A stretch of 40,164 bases of DNA from an uncultured Clostridia bacterium (GTDB lineage: Bacteria; Bacillota; Peptococcia; Peptococcales; Peptococcaceae): the NCBI GenBank assembly GCA_944391625.1, contig CALXUG010000026.1, forward strand, positions 1 through 40,164. Direction: 5' to 3'. Position 1 is the first letter of the stretch, and every line of letters begins with the position of its first letter. Made by a program: the position numbers and the translations under genes. Of the stretch, positions 32,466 through 40,164 are shown in pieces. The notes beneath the pieces are model-generated. The model was not told where the DNA came from and searched no databases. It was given only the letters and a program-made list of their open reading frames with translations.

Positions 32466-33425
32466 CTAATAGATTTGTTCAAGTGTTTTATGATAGGCTT
32501 GTTTCAGGATTGCGATAATATCTTGCCCTAAAGTAGTTTCGCATAAATCTTTTTTTATATAAACTGCAGTTGCGATACGAATAGGGATGTCAAGAGGGAT
32601 AGTGGTTATATTATTTTGCATGATTATATTAGATAATGAAGAACCTTGTGTGGATGGTACACTAATGGCATAATGTGAACCGGAAAGTAACAATTCCTGT
32701 GAAGTAGACATTTTATTAGTATAGGAGACGATATTTAGTGCAATATGGTTTTTGAGACATATTTGAGCTACATTAGATATAGTTCCATCATGAGAAAAAC
32801 ATAGTAACGGAATGGATTCTAAGATGGAACGGGGAATAGAAGTATATTCTGCATATGGGCTGGTTTTGTTTGCGATAAGTTCCAGTTTTTCAATATTAAG
32901 AATAAATAGATGATAATTTAAAGCTGGTTTACTGTGTTTTAAAAGGAAATTGTGATCTCCTTGTAAAAAAATCAGGTCATATTGTGTCGAATCATTTGCA
33001 GTTTGGGAGCAAGTAGAAAGATTTAATTCCATACTTTGAGTAGTGATTGCATGTCCATATTGCGCTATATTATGTAGCAGAGGATTTACAATAAAATCTA
33101 ACATTGCAGAATGTACTATTTGTAAATGATATGGTTCTTGCTTCATATTATTTTGAAAGTGTTCTTGGTGACTGGTTTGTAGCATGGTTACCATTTTTTT
33201 ATGTTCGTTAACTACGCGAAGTGCAAAGCTATAGACAATTTTTCCGTCTATTGTGAGAGTGGTGCCTTTGGTGCTGCGAGAAAAAATGGTGACACCTAGT
33301 TCTTGTTCAAAAGCTTGCATAGAACGGCTTAAATTTTGATGTGTCATGTGTAGATATTGGGCGGCAATATTAAAACTGCCCCATTGATAAATTTGTATAA
33401 GTTGTTCCAATTGTTCTAACTTCAT
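32466..33425 (-). CDS. LysR-family transcriptional regulator (cassette B)
   Basis: A 319-aa regulator with an N-terminal winged HTH (LEQLIQIYQWGSFNIAAQYLHMTHQNLSRSMQAFEQELGVTIFSRSTKGTTLTIDG). The effector domain is divergent. The gene is AT-rich and transcribed away from the second AlkP-superfamily gene, sharing a 198-nt control region, the classical LysR layout. It presumably controls the enzyme-permease pair of cassette B. It is not a close copy of the LysR at 18642-19493; helix-turn-helix sequences differ at many positions, so the two cassettes may answer different signals. Confidence 0.93.
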   Translation of the reverse strand: MKLEQLEQLIQIYQWGSFNIAAQYLHMTHQNLSRSMQAFEQELGVTIFSRSTKGTTLTIDGKIVYSFALRVVNEHKKMVTMLQTSHQEHFQNNMKQEPYHLQIVHSAMLDFIVNPLLHNIAQYGHAITTQSMELNLSTCSQTANDSTQYDLIFLQGDHNFLLKHSKPALNYHLFILNIEKLELIANKTSPYAEYTSIPRSILESIPLLCFSHDGTISNVAQICLKNHIALNIVSYTNKMSTSQELLLSGSHYAISVPSTQGSSLSNIIMQNNITTIPLDIPIRIATAVYIKKDLCETTLGQDIIAILKQAYHKTLEQIY

Positions 33426-33529
33426 AATTTCACTCCTTTAAAATACCCATGATTGGTATATTCTATTGATATGTATTATAGCTGATTTTATTTTTTGTTG
33501 CAATTTTTTTGTGATAGCTGTTAAAAGGC

Positions 33530-33569
33530 TTGCTATACATAAATTGAAATTATATGTACTATATACATA
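33530..33569 (+). promoter_or_regulatory. Promoter and inverted TACATA/TATGTA repeats upstream of the second AlkP gene
   Basis: TTGCTA (33530) and TATGTA (33553) with a 17-bp spacer are a plausible promoter. TACATA (33536-33541), TATGTA (33553-33558) and TACATA (33564-33569) form overlapping inverted repeats with T-N-A style symmetry, possible LysR binding sites. Confidence 0.5.
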
Positions 33570-33623
33570 GGAGCTAGATAGAAATTCAGTGATGAGTAAG
33601 CGATTAGAAGGAGAGGATGTATT

Positions 33624-35684
33624 ATGACAAAACGTGAAGTAATCAGCGACAAAATTTTAGTATTGGGCATGGATGGTTTAGATGCTAGATTATTGAAAAA
33701 GTATGTGGATGAAGGAAAATTACCAAACTTTAAAAAGTACATTGAACGGGGTGCTCAGAGAGAGGATTTGGTATTGTTAGGTGCTCAGCCTACTGTAACA
33801 CCAGCGCAGTGGACAACGTTGGCTACTGGTGCTTATCCTTGCACTCATGGCGTAACAGATTTTTTTGCACCATCTAAAGAATTGGATGCACAGGAGTATA
33901 ATTTTGATTCTCGTAACTGTGCAGCAGAACAAGTTTGGAATTGTTTTGCTGAATCCGGCAAAAAGACACTGGTATTCCATTGGCCGGGTTCCGCATGGCC
34001 TCCAAGTAGTGACAGTCCAAATTTACATGTGGTAGATGGTTCGACACCAGGTGGTGTTGGTTATGGTGCTGCTACTGTAGAAGTAGAATTTATGATGGAA
34101 GCCAACACAAAAATTCCAGAGTTAACGTTCCAATTAGCCGCTGTGCAAAGTGGTAGCGCTCCTTGTGTTGTGGAAGGTATGGAAAAAGTAGATGATACGG
34201 ACAATGAAGAAGATATCAATCAAGCAGTTGCTTCTGCAGATTCCTACATGGTTCCGATAAATCATAACTATGTTATGAATAAAGATGAAGGTATGGGTGG
34301 TTTTATTGGTGCTAATTTGGATTTGGTGCAGTCTCCAATTAAAGATGCTTCTGGCTGGGACCATGCTCCAAAAGATGCAAAAGAGTTCTATTTGTTATTA
34401 TCCAGTGGCAGGATTCGTCGGCCGGGTTTAATTTTGCGTAATGAAGTGACTGGAAAATATGATACGATTGCGTTATATACTTCTAAAAAAGATAAAGAAC
34501 CATTGTTTATTGCGAAAGACAAGGAATTAGTACGAAACATTGTTGATAAGGGCTTCAAAGGTAACGATGAATCTTGTCGTGCGATTCGCAACTTTAAAGT
34601 TTTGGAACTAGCGGAAGATGGCAGTAAACTGCGTATGCATATTTCCGGCGCTATGGATATTGATAATGATGGTGTATGGCATCCGAAATCTTTGTATAAA
34701 GAAGTGGTAGAGAATGTTGGTTATCCACCAGCTACCAGTAACTTGGGTAGCCAGGATAAAGAACAAATTAGAGAGTGTATGTTTGAAAACTGGGATGTTA
34801 GCTTGGATTGGCATGCTGGTGCGATGAGTTATCTAATGGACAATGGTGGTTATAGTGCTGTATTTTCACATTTTCATGCGTTAGACTTACAGGCGCACAT
34901 GATTGTACGTTTTATGAGTGATAAAAAAATTGGTAACTGGACCAACCAAGTTGAGCCTGAATGGTATTGTCAGATGATGGAAGATTTGTATGTACAGGAG
35001 GACAGATATGTAGGTAAATTCTTACATTATTTAGATGAAGGTTGGACCATTTTGTTAGTATCTGATCATGCATTAACCTGCCCGCAGCATACTCCGCCAA
35101 TGTTGTGTGATATGAGTGGCTTAAATACAATTGTGATGGAAAAGCTAGGCTATACTGTATTAAAACGAGATGCAAATGGTAAACGTTTGAGAGAAGTAGA
35201 TTGGGAAAAAACAACAGCGGTTAACAATCGTGCTTGTCATATCTATATTAATCTAAAAGGCAGAGATCCTCATGGTATTGTAGAACCTGAGGACAAATAT
35301 GAATTAGAAGAACAAATTATGACAGATTTATATGGGTTACGTGATGAGCGTACAGGTAAACGTATTATTGCGTTGGCATTGCGTAACAGAGATGCAATTT
35401 TGTTAGGCTTAGGTGGTCCAAAATCTGGTGATATTTGTTTCTGGACAGCAGAAGGTTACAATTATGATCACACAGATGGCTTATCTACCACATGGGGCGA
35501 TGCAGATACGTCTTTGTCTCCAGTATTTATTGCAGCCGGGAAAGGAATAAAAGAAGGTTATGTAACAGAACGTATCATTCGTCAGGTAGATGTGGCTCCT
35601 ACAGTAGCCGTTTTGGGTGGAGTACGTTTCCCAGCACAGTGTGAAGGGGCACCGGCTTATCAAATTTTTAAAGACGAAATTTAA
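33624..35684 (+). CDS. AlkP-superfamily phosphohydrolase-like protein, COG3379-like (cassette B)
   Basis: A 686-aa paralogue of the enzyme at 21231-23267, alignable over its full length. Conserved: D17 in LGMDGLD, nucleophile T59 in TVTPAQW, D421 and H425 in HALDLQAH, D481-H482 in SDHA, plus FHWPGSAWPP and RRPGLILRNE in the insert. Missing: the final metal His of the cassette A copy (H617) is W624 in STTWGDAD, and the SDHG glycine is alanine. The enzyme may bind one metal differently, use another ligand (YDHTDG His is nearby and present in both copies), or be non-catalytic. No signal peptide. The ATG follows AGAAGGAGAG by about 8 nt. It is followed after a hairpin by its permease. Confidence 0.85.
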   Translation: MTKREVISDKILVLGMDGLDARLLKKYVDEGKLPNFKKYIERGAQREDLVLLGAQPTVTPAQWTTLATGAYPCTHGVTDFFAPSKELDAQEYNFDSRNCAAEQVWNCFAESGKKTLVFHWPGSAWPPSSDSPNLHVVDGSTPGGVGYGAATVEVEFMMEANTKIPELTFQLAAVQSGSAPCVVEGMEKVDDTDNEEDINQAVASADSYMVPINHNYVMNKDEGMGGFIGANLDLVQSPIKDASGWDHAPKDAKEFYLLLSSGRIRRPGLILRNEVTGKYDTIALYTSKKDKEPLFIAKDKELVRNIVDKGFKGNDESCRAIRNFKVLELAEDGSKLRMHISGAMDIDNDGVWHPKSLYKEVVENVGYPPATSNLGSQDKEQIRECMFENWDVSLDWHAGAMSYLMDNGGYSAVFSHFHALDLQAHMIVRFMSDKKIGNWTNQVEPEWYCQMMEDLYVQEDRYVGKFLHYLDEGWTILLVSDHALTCPQHTPPMLCDMSGLNTIVMEKLGYTVLKRDANGKRLREVDWEKTTAVNNRACHIYINLKGRDPHGIVEPEDKYELEEQIMTDLYGLRDERTGKRIIALALRNRDAILLGLGGPKSGDICFWTAEGYNYDHTDGLSTTWGDADTSLSPVFIAAGKGIKEGYVTERIIRQVDVAPTVAVLGGVRFPAQCEGAPAYQIFKDEI

Positions 35685-35703
35685 GTATATTTTTAACTAT
35701 AGT

Positions 35704-35747
35704 TGGGCTGTTCTGCGTTATTTTTTAGATAGCACAGACAGCCCAGT
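35704..35747 (+). promoter_or_regulatory. Intercistronic hairpin between enzyme and permease genes
   Basis: TGGGCTGT (35704-35711) pairs with ACAGCCCA about 25 nt later, without a strong T run behind it but with TTTTTT in the loop. It ends just before the AGGAGG ribosome site of the permease, so it may tune the ratio of the two proteins or protect the upstream message. Confidence 0.55.
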
Positions 35748-35763
35748 TAGGAGGGAAAGTTAT

Positions 35764-37215
35764 ATGGTCACAGCGGCAAAGAATAAAAATACTGCATATT
35801 ATATTAATTCTATTATTTGTGTAGCTATTATGTGTTTTTTTGGTTTATTACCATCTCCTGTAGAAACGATTTCTCCACTGGGGATGCGAATTTTAGGTAT
35901 TTTTATTGGTTTGATTTATGGCTGGATTTTTGTTGATTTGATTTGGCCAAGCTTTTTAAGTTTTGTAATGTTAGGATTTACTGGTTTAATGACGGTAAAT
36001 GAAGCATTTATTGCTGGTATGGGTTCAGTATTATATTTACAGCTATTCATGTTGTTCCTAGTAGCTGCCTATTTTGATAAATGTGGATTAACTACATACA
36101 TTGCTGAATGGTTTGTAAGTAGGAAGATAAACGTAGGGCGTCCATGGGTATTTACTTTTATGTTGTTTTTATGTGTAATTGTAATGTCGTGTACTGTTGG
36201 TTATGTGGCGGGTGTTTTGATTTTATGGACGATTTTTTACAAAGTATGTGCTATTTATGGATTTAAAAAAGGTGACACGTATGTAGGATTTATTGTTGGT
36301 GGATTGATGTATGTAGGTGTTATGAGTACAATTTTATTCCCGTTTACCAGTTTTGGTATTATTGTACAGGGGCTAGTTCGCCAAGGAGTAGGAACTGATC
36401 TTGCATTACCTGTTGGACCATGGTTATTTATAAACACATTGATTGTTTTTGCTTTAATTTTTGCATATATGGCATTTGGTAAGTTTATTTTAAAAATTGA
36501 TTTATCTGTTATGAAAACAGATAGTGATGATTTTATAAACTTACGGGAAAAGAAAATGACACATAAACAACGAGTAGGTTTTATTTATTTGATTATTTTT
36601 ATGGTAATGTTGATGGGCGGAACAATATTTCCACAACCGTTAAAAGGAATATTTGCAAATATTGGTGTGTTGGGGACTTGCGTTCTTTGTATTGTGGGTA
36701 TGGTGTTTATTCGTGATGAAAATGGCTTCAATAAAATTACAATTAATGATTTGAAAGTTGGTATTAGTTGGGAAACACTAATTTTAATGGCTGCTACTAT
36801 GCCGCTGGCTACAGCATTGGAATCGGAAGAGGCTGGGATTGTTGGCACCATTGTAACTTGGTTGACCCAAACGTTTGCAGGTTATAGCCAGGTAGTATTC
36901 TTGATTGCGGTAATTATTATTTTTGGTCTTTTAACACAAGTTGTTCATAACATGGTTTTACTAGTTATTTTTACCCCAGTATTATGTCAGACTTGTGTTG
37001 GATTAGGAATTAGCCCATGGTTGTTTGCAATTTTGATTACGTTAGCTTTACAAACTGCGGTTGCTACGCCTGCGGCAAGTTGTCAGGCAGCGATGGTTTT
37101 TGCCAATACTGACTGGATTACTACAAAACAGGCTTATGTTAATAGTATTGTGTTTGTGCTGTTTAGTCTTATCATTTTAGTGGTGTCAATTCCAATTGGT
37201 ATGTTGATATTTTAA
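35764..37215 (+). CDS. SLC13/DASS-like anion permease (cassette B)
   Basis: A 483-aa membrane protein with about 11-13 hydrophobic segments, paralogous to the permease at 19726-21171: both have SPLGMRILGIF / TPAGMQMLAVF near the N-terminus, a WPSF / FPSL segment, KKGDTYV / KKHDTYV, and TPAASCQAAMVFANTDW / TPAASGPAALMFGNTGW near the C-terminus. ATG 35764 follows AGGAGGG by 9 nt; the frame is open to 35617 but that part overlaps the enzyme gene and has no site. Gene order is enzyme then permease, the reverse of cassette A. Confidence 0.88.
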   Translation: MVTAAKNKNTAYYINSIICVAIMCFFGLLPSPVETISPLGMRILGIFIGLIYGWIFVDLIWPSFLSFVMLGFTGLMTVNEAFIAGMGSVLYLQLFMLFLVAAYFDKCGLTTYIAEWFVSRKINVGRPWVFTFMLFLCVIVMSCTVGYVAGVLILWTIFYKVCAIYGFKKGDTYVGFIVGGLMYVGVMSTILFPFTSFGIIVQGLVRQGVGTDLALPVGPWLFINTLIVFALIFAYMAFGKFILKIDLSVMKTDSDDFINLREKKMTHKQRVGFIYLIIFMVMLMGGTIFPQPLKGIFANIGVLGTCVLCIVGMVFIRDENGFNKITINDLKVGISWETLILMAATMPLATALESEEAGIVGTIVTWLTQTFAGYSQVVFLIAVIIIFGLLTQVVHNMVLLVIFTPVLCQTCVGLGISPWLFAILITLALQTAVATPAASCQAAMVFANTDWITTKQAYVNSIVFVLFSLIILVVSIPIGMLIF

Positions 37216-37224
37216 TTAAGTTCA

Positions 37225-37250
37225 AGGCTGTCATTGTAAAATGGCAGCCT
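37225..37250 (+). promoter_or_regulatory. Intercistronic hairpin without U-run
   Basis: AGGCTGTCAT pairs with ATGGCAGCCT (one G-U pair) around TGTAAA. No T run follows, so it is more likely an mRNA-stabilising or processing hairpin than a terminator. Confidence 0.6.
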
Positions 37251-37284
37251 ATTAACTGTTATCATGCAAAAAGGTGTGAGGTAA

Positions 37285-37947
37285 ATGGAAAGAAAAATAG
37301 CAAACAAGTGGAACATCAATATGAATACATTGAACCAGGCTAATTATGATATAGCAGAATCTATCAAAGTTTGGGGGTTCGTAGTGGAGGAAAACCAGAT
37401 AATATGTGGATATATTTTTTTAGAAGAAACAACCTGTGTACAAAGCTGGTATAATTGGCGTTGCACAGAAGCACGGGTGAGTACAATGCAATCGGGAGAG
37501 ATTATCAAAACAGTAGTTGATGAAAAAGACTTAGATGTATTTGGAACGGCTTTAATGGCAAACCCTGTTATGCTGACGGAATTAAAGCAAAACTTAATAG
37601 CAGAAAATGCTGATTTTGATGAAGGGATTATTAGATACACACTCATTTGTTTAGGATTCGGTCGAGGTGCAGAGAAAGACAAAATATCTGATATAGATAT
37701 GAAAAATCATGGATATGGCTTAATTTATTGGGAATATGGAAAAGTTTGCACATTTTTTGATAATCGTTTTGTTGGGATGATGCGTAGATTGAAAGAATTA
37801 CAGGTACAGAATATACGGCCGATTTGTATAAAAATCAAAAAGACAAAGAATGTGCCGATTCCGGTGGCAGATGGGCGGCATTTATTAACAATGATGGCAG
37901 AACAGCAGAATTTACAAAAATTTTATGCGGTGTTGCAGACTTATTAA
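37285..37947 (+). CDS. Hypothetical protein, 220 aa, last gene of cassette B
   Basis: Not recognised. A soluble protein with mixed alpha/beta character, no membrane segment, and four to five scattered Cys (for example QIICGYIFLEETTCVQSWYNWRC) that do not form a clear metal motif. The ATG follows GGTGTGAGG. Same AT-rich composition as cassette B and 69 nt after the permease, so probably co-transcribed. It shows no visible similarity to the terminal genes of cassette A. Confidence 0.7.
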   Translation: MERKIANKWNINMNTLNQANYDIAESIKVWGFVVEENQIICGYIFLEETTCVQSWYNWRCTEARVSTMQSGEIIKTVVDEKDLDVFGTALMANPVMLTELKQNLIAENADFDEGIIRYTLICLGFGRGAEKDKISDIDMKNHGYGLIYWEYGKVCTFFDNRFVGMMRRLKELQVQNIRPICIKIKKTKNVPIPVADGRHLLTMMAEQQNLQKFYAVLQTY

Positions 37948-37966
37948 AAAGACAATATTTTTTGAT

Positions 37967-38033
37967 ACAGAGGATTTTGCATCAACATTTTTTCGATTTG
38001 AAAATTAAGTAGTGCAAAGCCTCTGTTTTTTTT
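37967..38033 (+). terminator. Intrinsic terminator of cassette B
   Basis: ACAGAGG...TTGC pairs with GCAA..CCTCTGT around a 34-nt AT-rich loop, followed by a run of T. Confidence 0.75.
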
Positions 38034-38128
38034 GTATAATTTAATACAGTGATGATTTTGAAAGATTCTTTCTAAACATGAGCGAAATAAATGAAATAAT
38101 CAATCTATGGATAAGGAGTCGGCGAGAT

Positions 38129-39655
38129 ATGAAAGCAGGGTTTGATGCAAAAAAGTACCTGGAAGAGCAGTCAAAGTATATCTTGGAGCGAGTCAATCAT
38201 TATGACAAGCTATATCTGGAGTTTGGAGGAAAATTGCTGGGTGATTATCATGCAAAACGGGTATTGCCCGGATTTGATGAAGATGCCAAAATCAAATTGC
38301 TGCATAATTTAAAAGATAAGGTAGAGATTATTATTTGTGTGTATGCCGGCGATATTGAACGAAACAAAATCCGCGGGGATTTTGGGATTACCTACGACAT
38401 GGATGTGATGCGCCTGATTGATGATTTGCGCAAATGGGAGCTGGAAGTGAACAGTGTGGTAATTACCCGCTATGAGCAGCAGCCGGCGGCGCAGATTTTT
38501 ATCAACAAACTGGAACGACGCGGGATCAAGGTGTATCAGCATCAGGCCACCAAGGGTTATCCGTTGGATGTGAATGTGATAGTAAGCGAGGAAGGGTACG
38601 GAAAGAACCCATACATTGAAACAACCCGACCGATTGTGGTTGTTACAGCTCCCGGACCCGGCAGCGGCAAGTTGGCCACCTGTTTGAGTCAGCTGTATCA
38701 CGAATCTATTCGCGGCAGGGTGGCCGGATATTCCAAATTTGAAACCTTTCCGGTTTGGAATGTGCCATTAAAGCATCCGCTGAATATTGCTTATGAAGCG
38801 GCCACTGCCGATTTAAAAGATGTGAATATGATTGACTCTTTTCACATGGATGCCTACGGTAAGGTAGCGGTCAATTACAACCGCGATATTGAGGCTTATC
38901 CGTTATTGAAACGAATTATTGAAAAAATTACAGGCAAAGAGGCTATTTATAAATCGCCTACGGATATGGGCGTTAATCGGGTCGGCTTTGGGATCATTGA
39001 CGATGATGTGGTGCGGGAAGCCTCCCGTCAGGAAGTGATCCGCCGTTATTTTAAGACAGGCTGTGAGTATAAAAAGGGATATGTGGACAAGGCTACCTTT
39101 GATCGGGTGCAGTTGATCATGGAAGAGCTGGGATTGCAGCCCGGAGACCGCAAAGTGGTAGCGCCTGCTTATCAAGCGGCGGAAGAAATGGAGCGGCGTC
39201 TGGCACAAGAAGGACAGAGTGATAAAAATCATGTTTGTTCGGCAGTGGCCATTGAATTGGAAGATGGCACTATGGTAACAGGAAAAAGTTCAGATTTGAT
39301 GACAGCCACGTCGGCGGCTATGCTCAATGCCATTAAACAGATGGCCCGTGTTGCTGATGAAATTCATTTATTGTCACCGGTTATTTTAGAGCCCATTCGT
39401 TCGTTAAAATCCAACACTCTGGGCAGCCAAAGTCCGGCGCTGAGCTGTGATGAGATTTTGATTGCGCTGACCATTTGCGCAGCCACCAATCCTATGGCGC
39501 AGGTTTGTCTGGATCATCTGCACAAATTGCGGGGATGTCAGGCCCACTCTACGACTATTTTAATCCGCAGCGATGAAGAATGCTTCCGCAAACTGGGCAT
39601 TGATGTGACCTGTGATGCAGTATATCCTTCGGACAATTTGTATTATAATAACTAA
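38129..39655 (+). CDS. DUF1846 (UPF0371) family protein
   Basis: A 508-aa cytoplasmic protein of the DUF1846 family, widely conserved in anaerobic Bacillota and of unknown function. Seen: [21 protein letters not shown] at the N-terminus, [22 protein letters not shown] (a P-loop-like GPGSGK), [23 protein letters not shown], and [18 protein letters not shown] 38129 is chosen over an in-frame ATG at 38078 because AAGGAG lies 11 nt upstream and the family starts there. GC content returns to the level of core genes, marking the right edge of cassette B. It is closed by a two-way terminator. Confidence 0.9.
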   Translation: MKAGFDAKKYLEEQSKYILERVNHYDKLYLEFGGKLLGDYHAKRVLPGFDEDAKIKLLHNLKDKVEIIICVYAGDIERNKIRGDFGITYDMDVMRLIDDLRKWELEVNSVVITRYEQQPAAQIFINKLERRGIKVYQHQATKGYPLDVNVIVSEEGYGKNPYIETTRPIVVVTAPGPGSGKLATCLSQLYHESIRGRVAGYSKFETFPVWNVPLKHPLNIAYEAATADLKDVNMIDSFHMDAYGKVAVNYNRDIEAYPLLKRIIEKITGKEAIYKSPTDMGVNRVGFGIIDDDVVREASRQEVIRRYFKTGCEYKKGYVDKATFDRVQLIMEELGLQPGDRKVVAPAYQAAEEMERRLAQEGQSDKNHVCSAVAIELEDGTMVTGKSSDLMTATSAAMLNAIKQMARVADEIHLLSPVILEPIRSLKSNTLGSQSPALSCDEILIALTICAATNPMAQVCLDHLHKLRGCQAHSTTILIRSDEECFRKLGIDVTCDAVYPSDNLYYNN

Positions 39656-39700
39656 AGATTTTGTTTGTTTTGTTGGAACTAGCTACAGTTTAATAGATTA

Positions 39701-39743
39701 AAAAACCCGAACTTTTGCAAAATATGCAGAGGTTCGGGTTTTT
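39701..39743. terminator. Bidirectional intrinsic terminator
   Basis: AAAAACCCGAAC pairs with GTTCGGGTTTTT, with A and T runs on both sides. It serves the DUF1846 gene on the plus strand and the converging sulfatase-like gene on the minus strand. Confidence 0.88.
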
Positions 39744-39787
39744 GATTTGTTATACTGTTGCGGCGAAAGGTTGTGCCGGATATCAGC

Positions 39788-40164
39788 TTATGCTTCCAGC
39801 AGAGCTTTGGCGCAGCATAAATAATAGTGACGGCCGTTGGAACTGGTTTCCAGTTCTGCTAGTGCGGTCATGGCCTGAGCTTTGTATTGGCGGGCCTGCT
39901 GAACATTTTGCTGGCTGTTTAACAGGATGTCGCACAATTGCAGTGCCCATTGATATTGTTGATTCTGGAGGGCTTGATTGATTTCTGTGCATACCGGTTC
40001 TGCACCGCCCATCATGCGCAGCATATTTTCTGCTTGCTGTTTGACAGGCAACGGATTGAGATTGGTAGGGTTTCCGTCAAACCAGCCCATATAACCAGCA
40101 AAAATGCCTCGAACCGACCAACTGACGGTGCCATAGTGTTCTTCCAGATAGGGCAGCGACTGCA
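39788..40164 (-). CDS. Alkyl-sulfatase-like MBL-fold protein, C-terminal part (runs off the window)
   Basis: The minus-strand frame is open from the right edge of the window to a TAA at 39788-39790, about 124 residues. The sequence before the first in-window Met (YGTVSWSVRGIFAGYMGWFDGN) and the following GGAEPVCTEIN..YQWALQLCDILL..ALAELETSSNGRHYYLCCAKAL match the dimerisation domain of SdsA/BDS1-type alkyl sulfatases, zinc enzymes that hydrolyse primary or secondary alkyl sulfates. The catalytic metallo-beta-lactamase domain is outside the window. The protein ends right after the dimerisation domain, so it seems to lack the C-terminal SCP2-like domain of the long enzymes. Confidence 0.85.
   Translation of the reverse strand, partial: QSLPYLEEHYGTVSWSVRGIFAGYMGWFDGNPTNLNPLPVKQQAENMLRMMGGAEPVCTEINQALQNQQYQWALQLCDILLNSQQNVQQARQYKAQAMTALAELETSSNGRHYYLCCAKALLEA

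Noticed and set aside
35617-35763. N-terminal extension of the cassette B permease
   Set aside because: It overlaps the end of the enzyme gene, contains the hairpin and has no ribosome site, whereas ATG 35764 has AGGAGGG at 9 nt.

Overview
The window looks like chromosomal DNA from an anaerobic, Gram-positive-lineage bacterium (Bacillota), most likely a gut Negativicute of the Phascolarctobacterium/Acidaminococcaceae kind. The class is an inference; the phylum is well supported. Support comes from a CIRCE-controlled hrcA-grpE-dnaK-dnaJ operon carrying a bacterial group III chaperonin, a yabP-yabQ-divIC-S1 block, a SpoIIE-type phosphatase, a FeoAB system, and an SDR resembling clostridial 7-alpha-hydroxysteroid dehydrogenases. 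No rRNA, CRISPR array, integrase or transposase was seen.

Layout. 1-0.2 kb: the end of a tRNA array (Asn cut by the window edge, then Tyr). 0.4-7.1 kb: an SDR on the minus strand, then plus-strand genes for an NlpC/P60 hydrolase, an ABC-F ATPase, an M19 dipeptidase, and YabP, YabQ, DivIC/FtsB-like and S1-domain proteins. 7.1-7.6 kb: a non-coding stretch with a 37-bp tandem repeat and a 150-nt inverted repeat running up to a Ppx/GppA gene. 8.6-14.2 kb: a possible SipL/DUF3794-like spore-envelope protein, feoA-feoB plus a small Cys-rich membrane protein, and a SpoIIE lacking its membrane domain. 14.2-18.0 kb: an orphan D5/P4-type helicase and, convergent with it, a DUF4143 ATPase, separated by a 160-nt palindrome.

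18.3-38.0 kb is the most distinctive part. Two AT-rich cassettes of related composition flank the heat-shock operon. Cassette A (18.3-25.7 kb) has an XRE regulator, a LysR regulator, an SLC13/DASS-like permease, a cytoplasmic AlkP-superfamily (COG3379-like) enzyme, a zinc-ribbon protein, a lone ABC ATPase and an unknown protein. Cassette B (32.5-38.0 kb) has a divergent LysR, a second AlkP-superfamily enzyme, a second permease and another unknown protein. The shared core (LysR + anion permease + cytosolic Thr-nucleophile AlkP enzyme) suggests uptake of an organic anion, probably a phospho-ester, and its cleavage inside the cell. Copy B has Trp where copy A has the last expected metal-binding His, so the two enzymes may not do the same job.

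Between the cassettes (25.9-32.4 kb) lies hrcA - group III chaperonin - grpE - dnaK - dnaJ behind one clear sigma-A promoter and CIRCE. The right end carries a DUF1846 gene and, entering from the edge on the minus strand, the C-terminal part of an alkyl-sulfatase-like metallo-beta-lactamase protein.

The non-coding DNA is unusually rich in long palindromes. Two dispersed copies of about 140 bp (12.65-12.80 and 14.33-14.47 kb) differ in sequence in their arms but keep base pairing, including a four-base-pair swap, which is strong evidence of a conserved fold.
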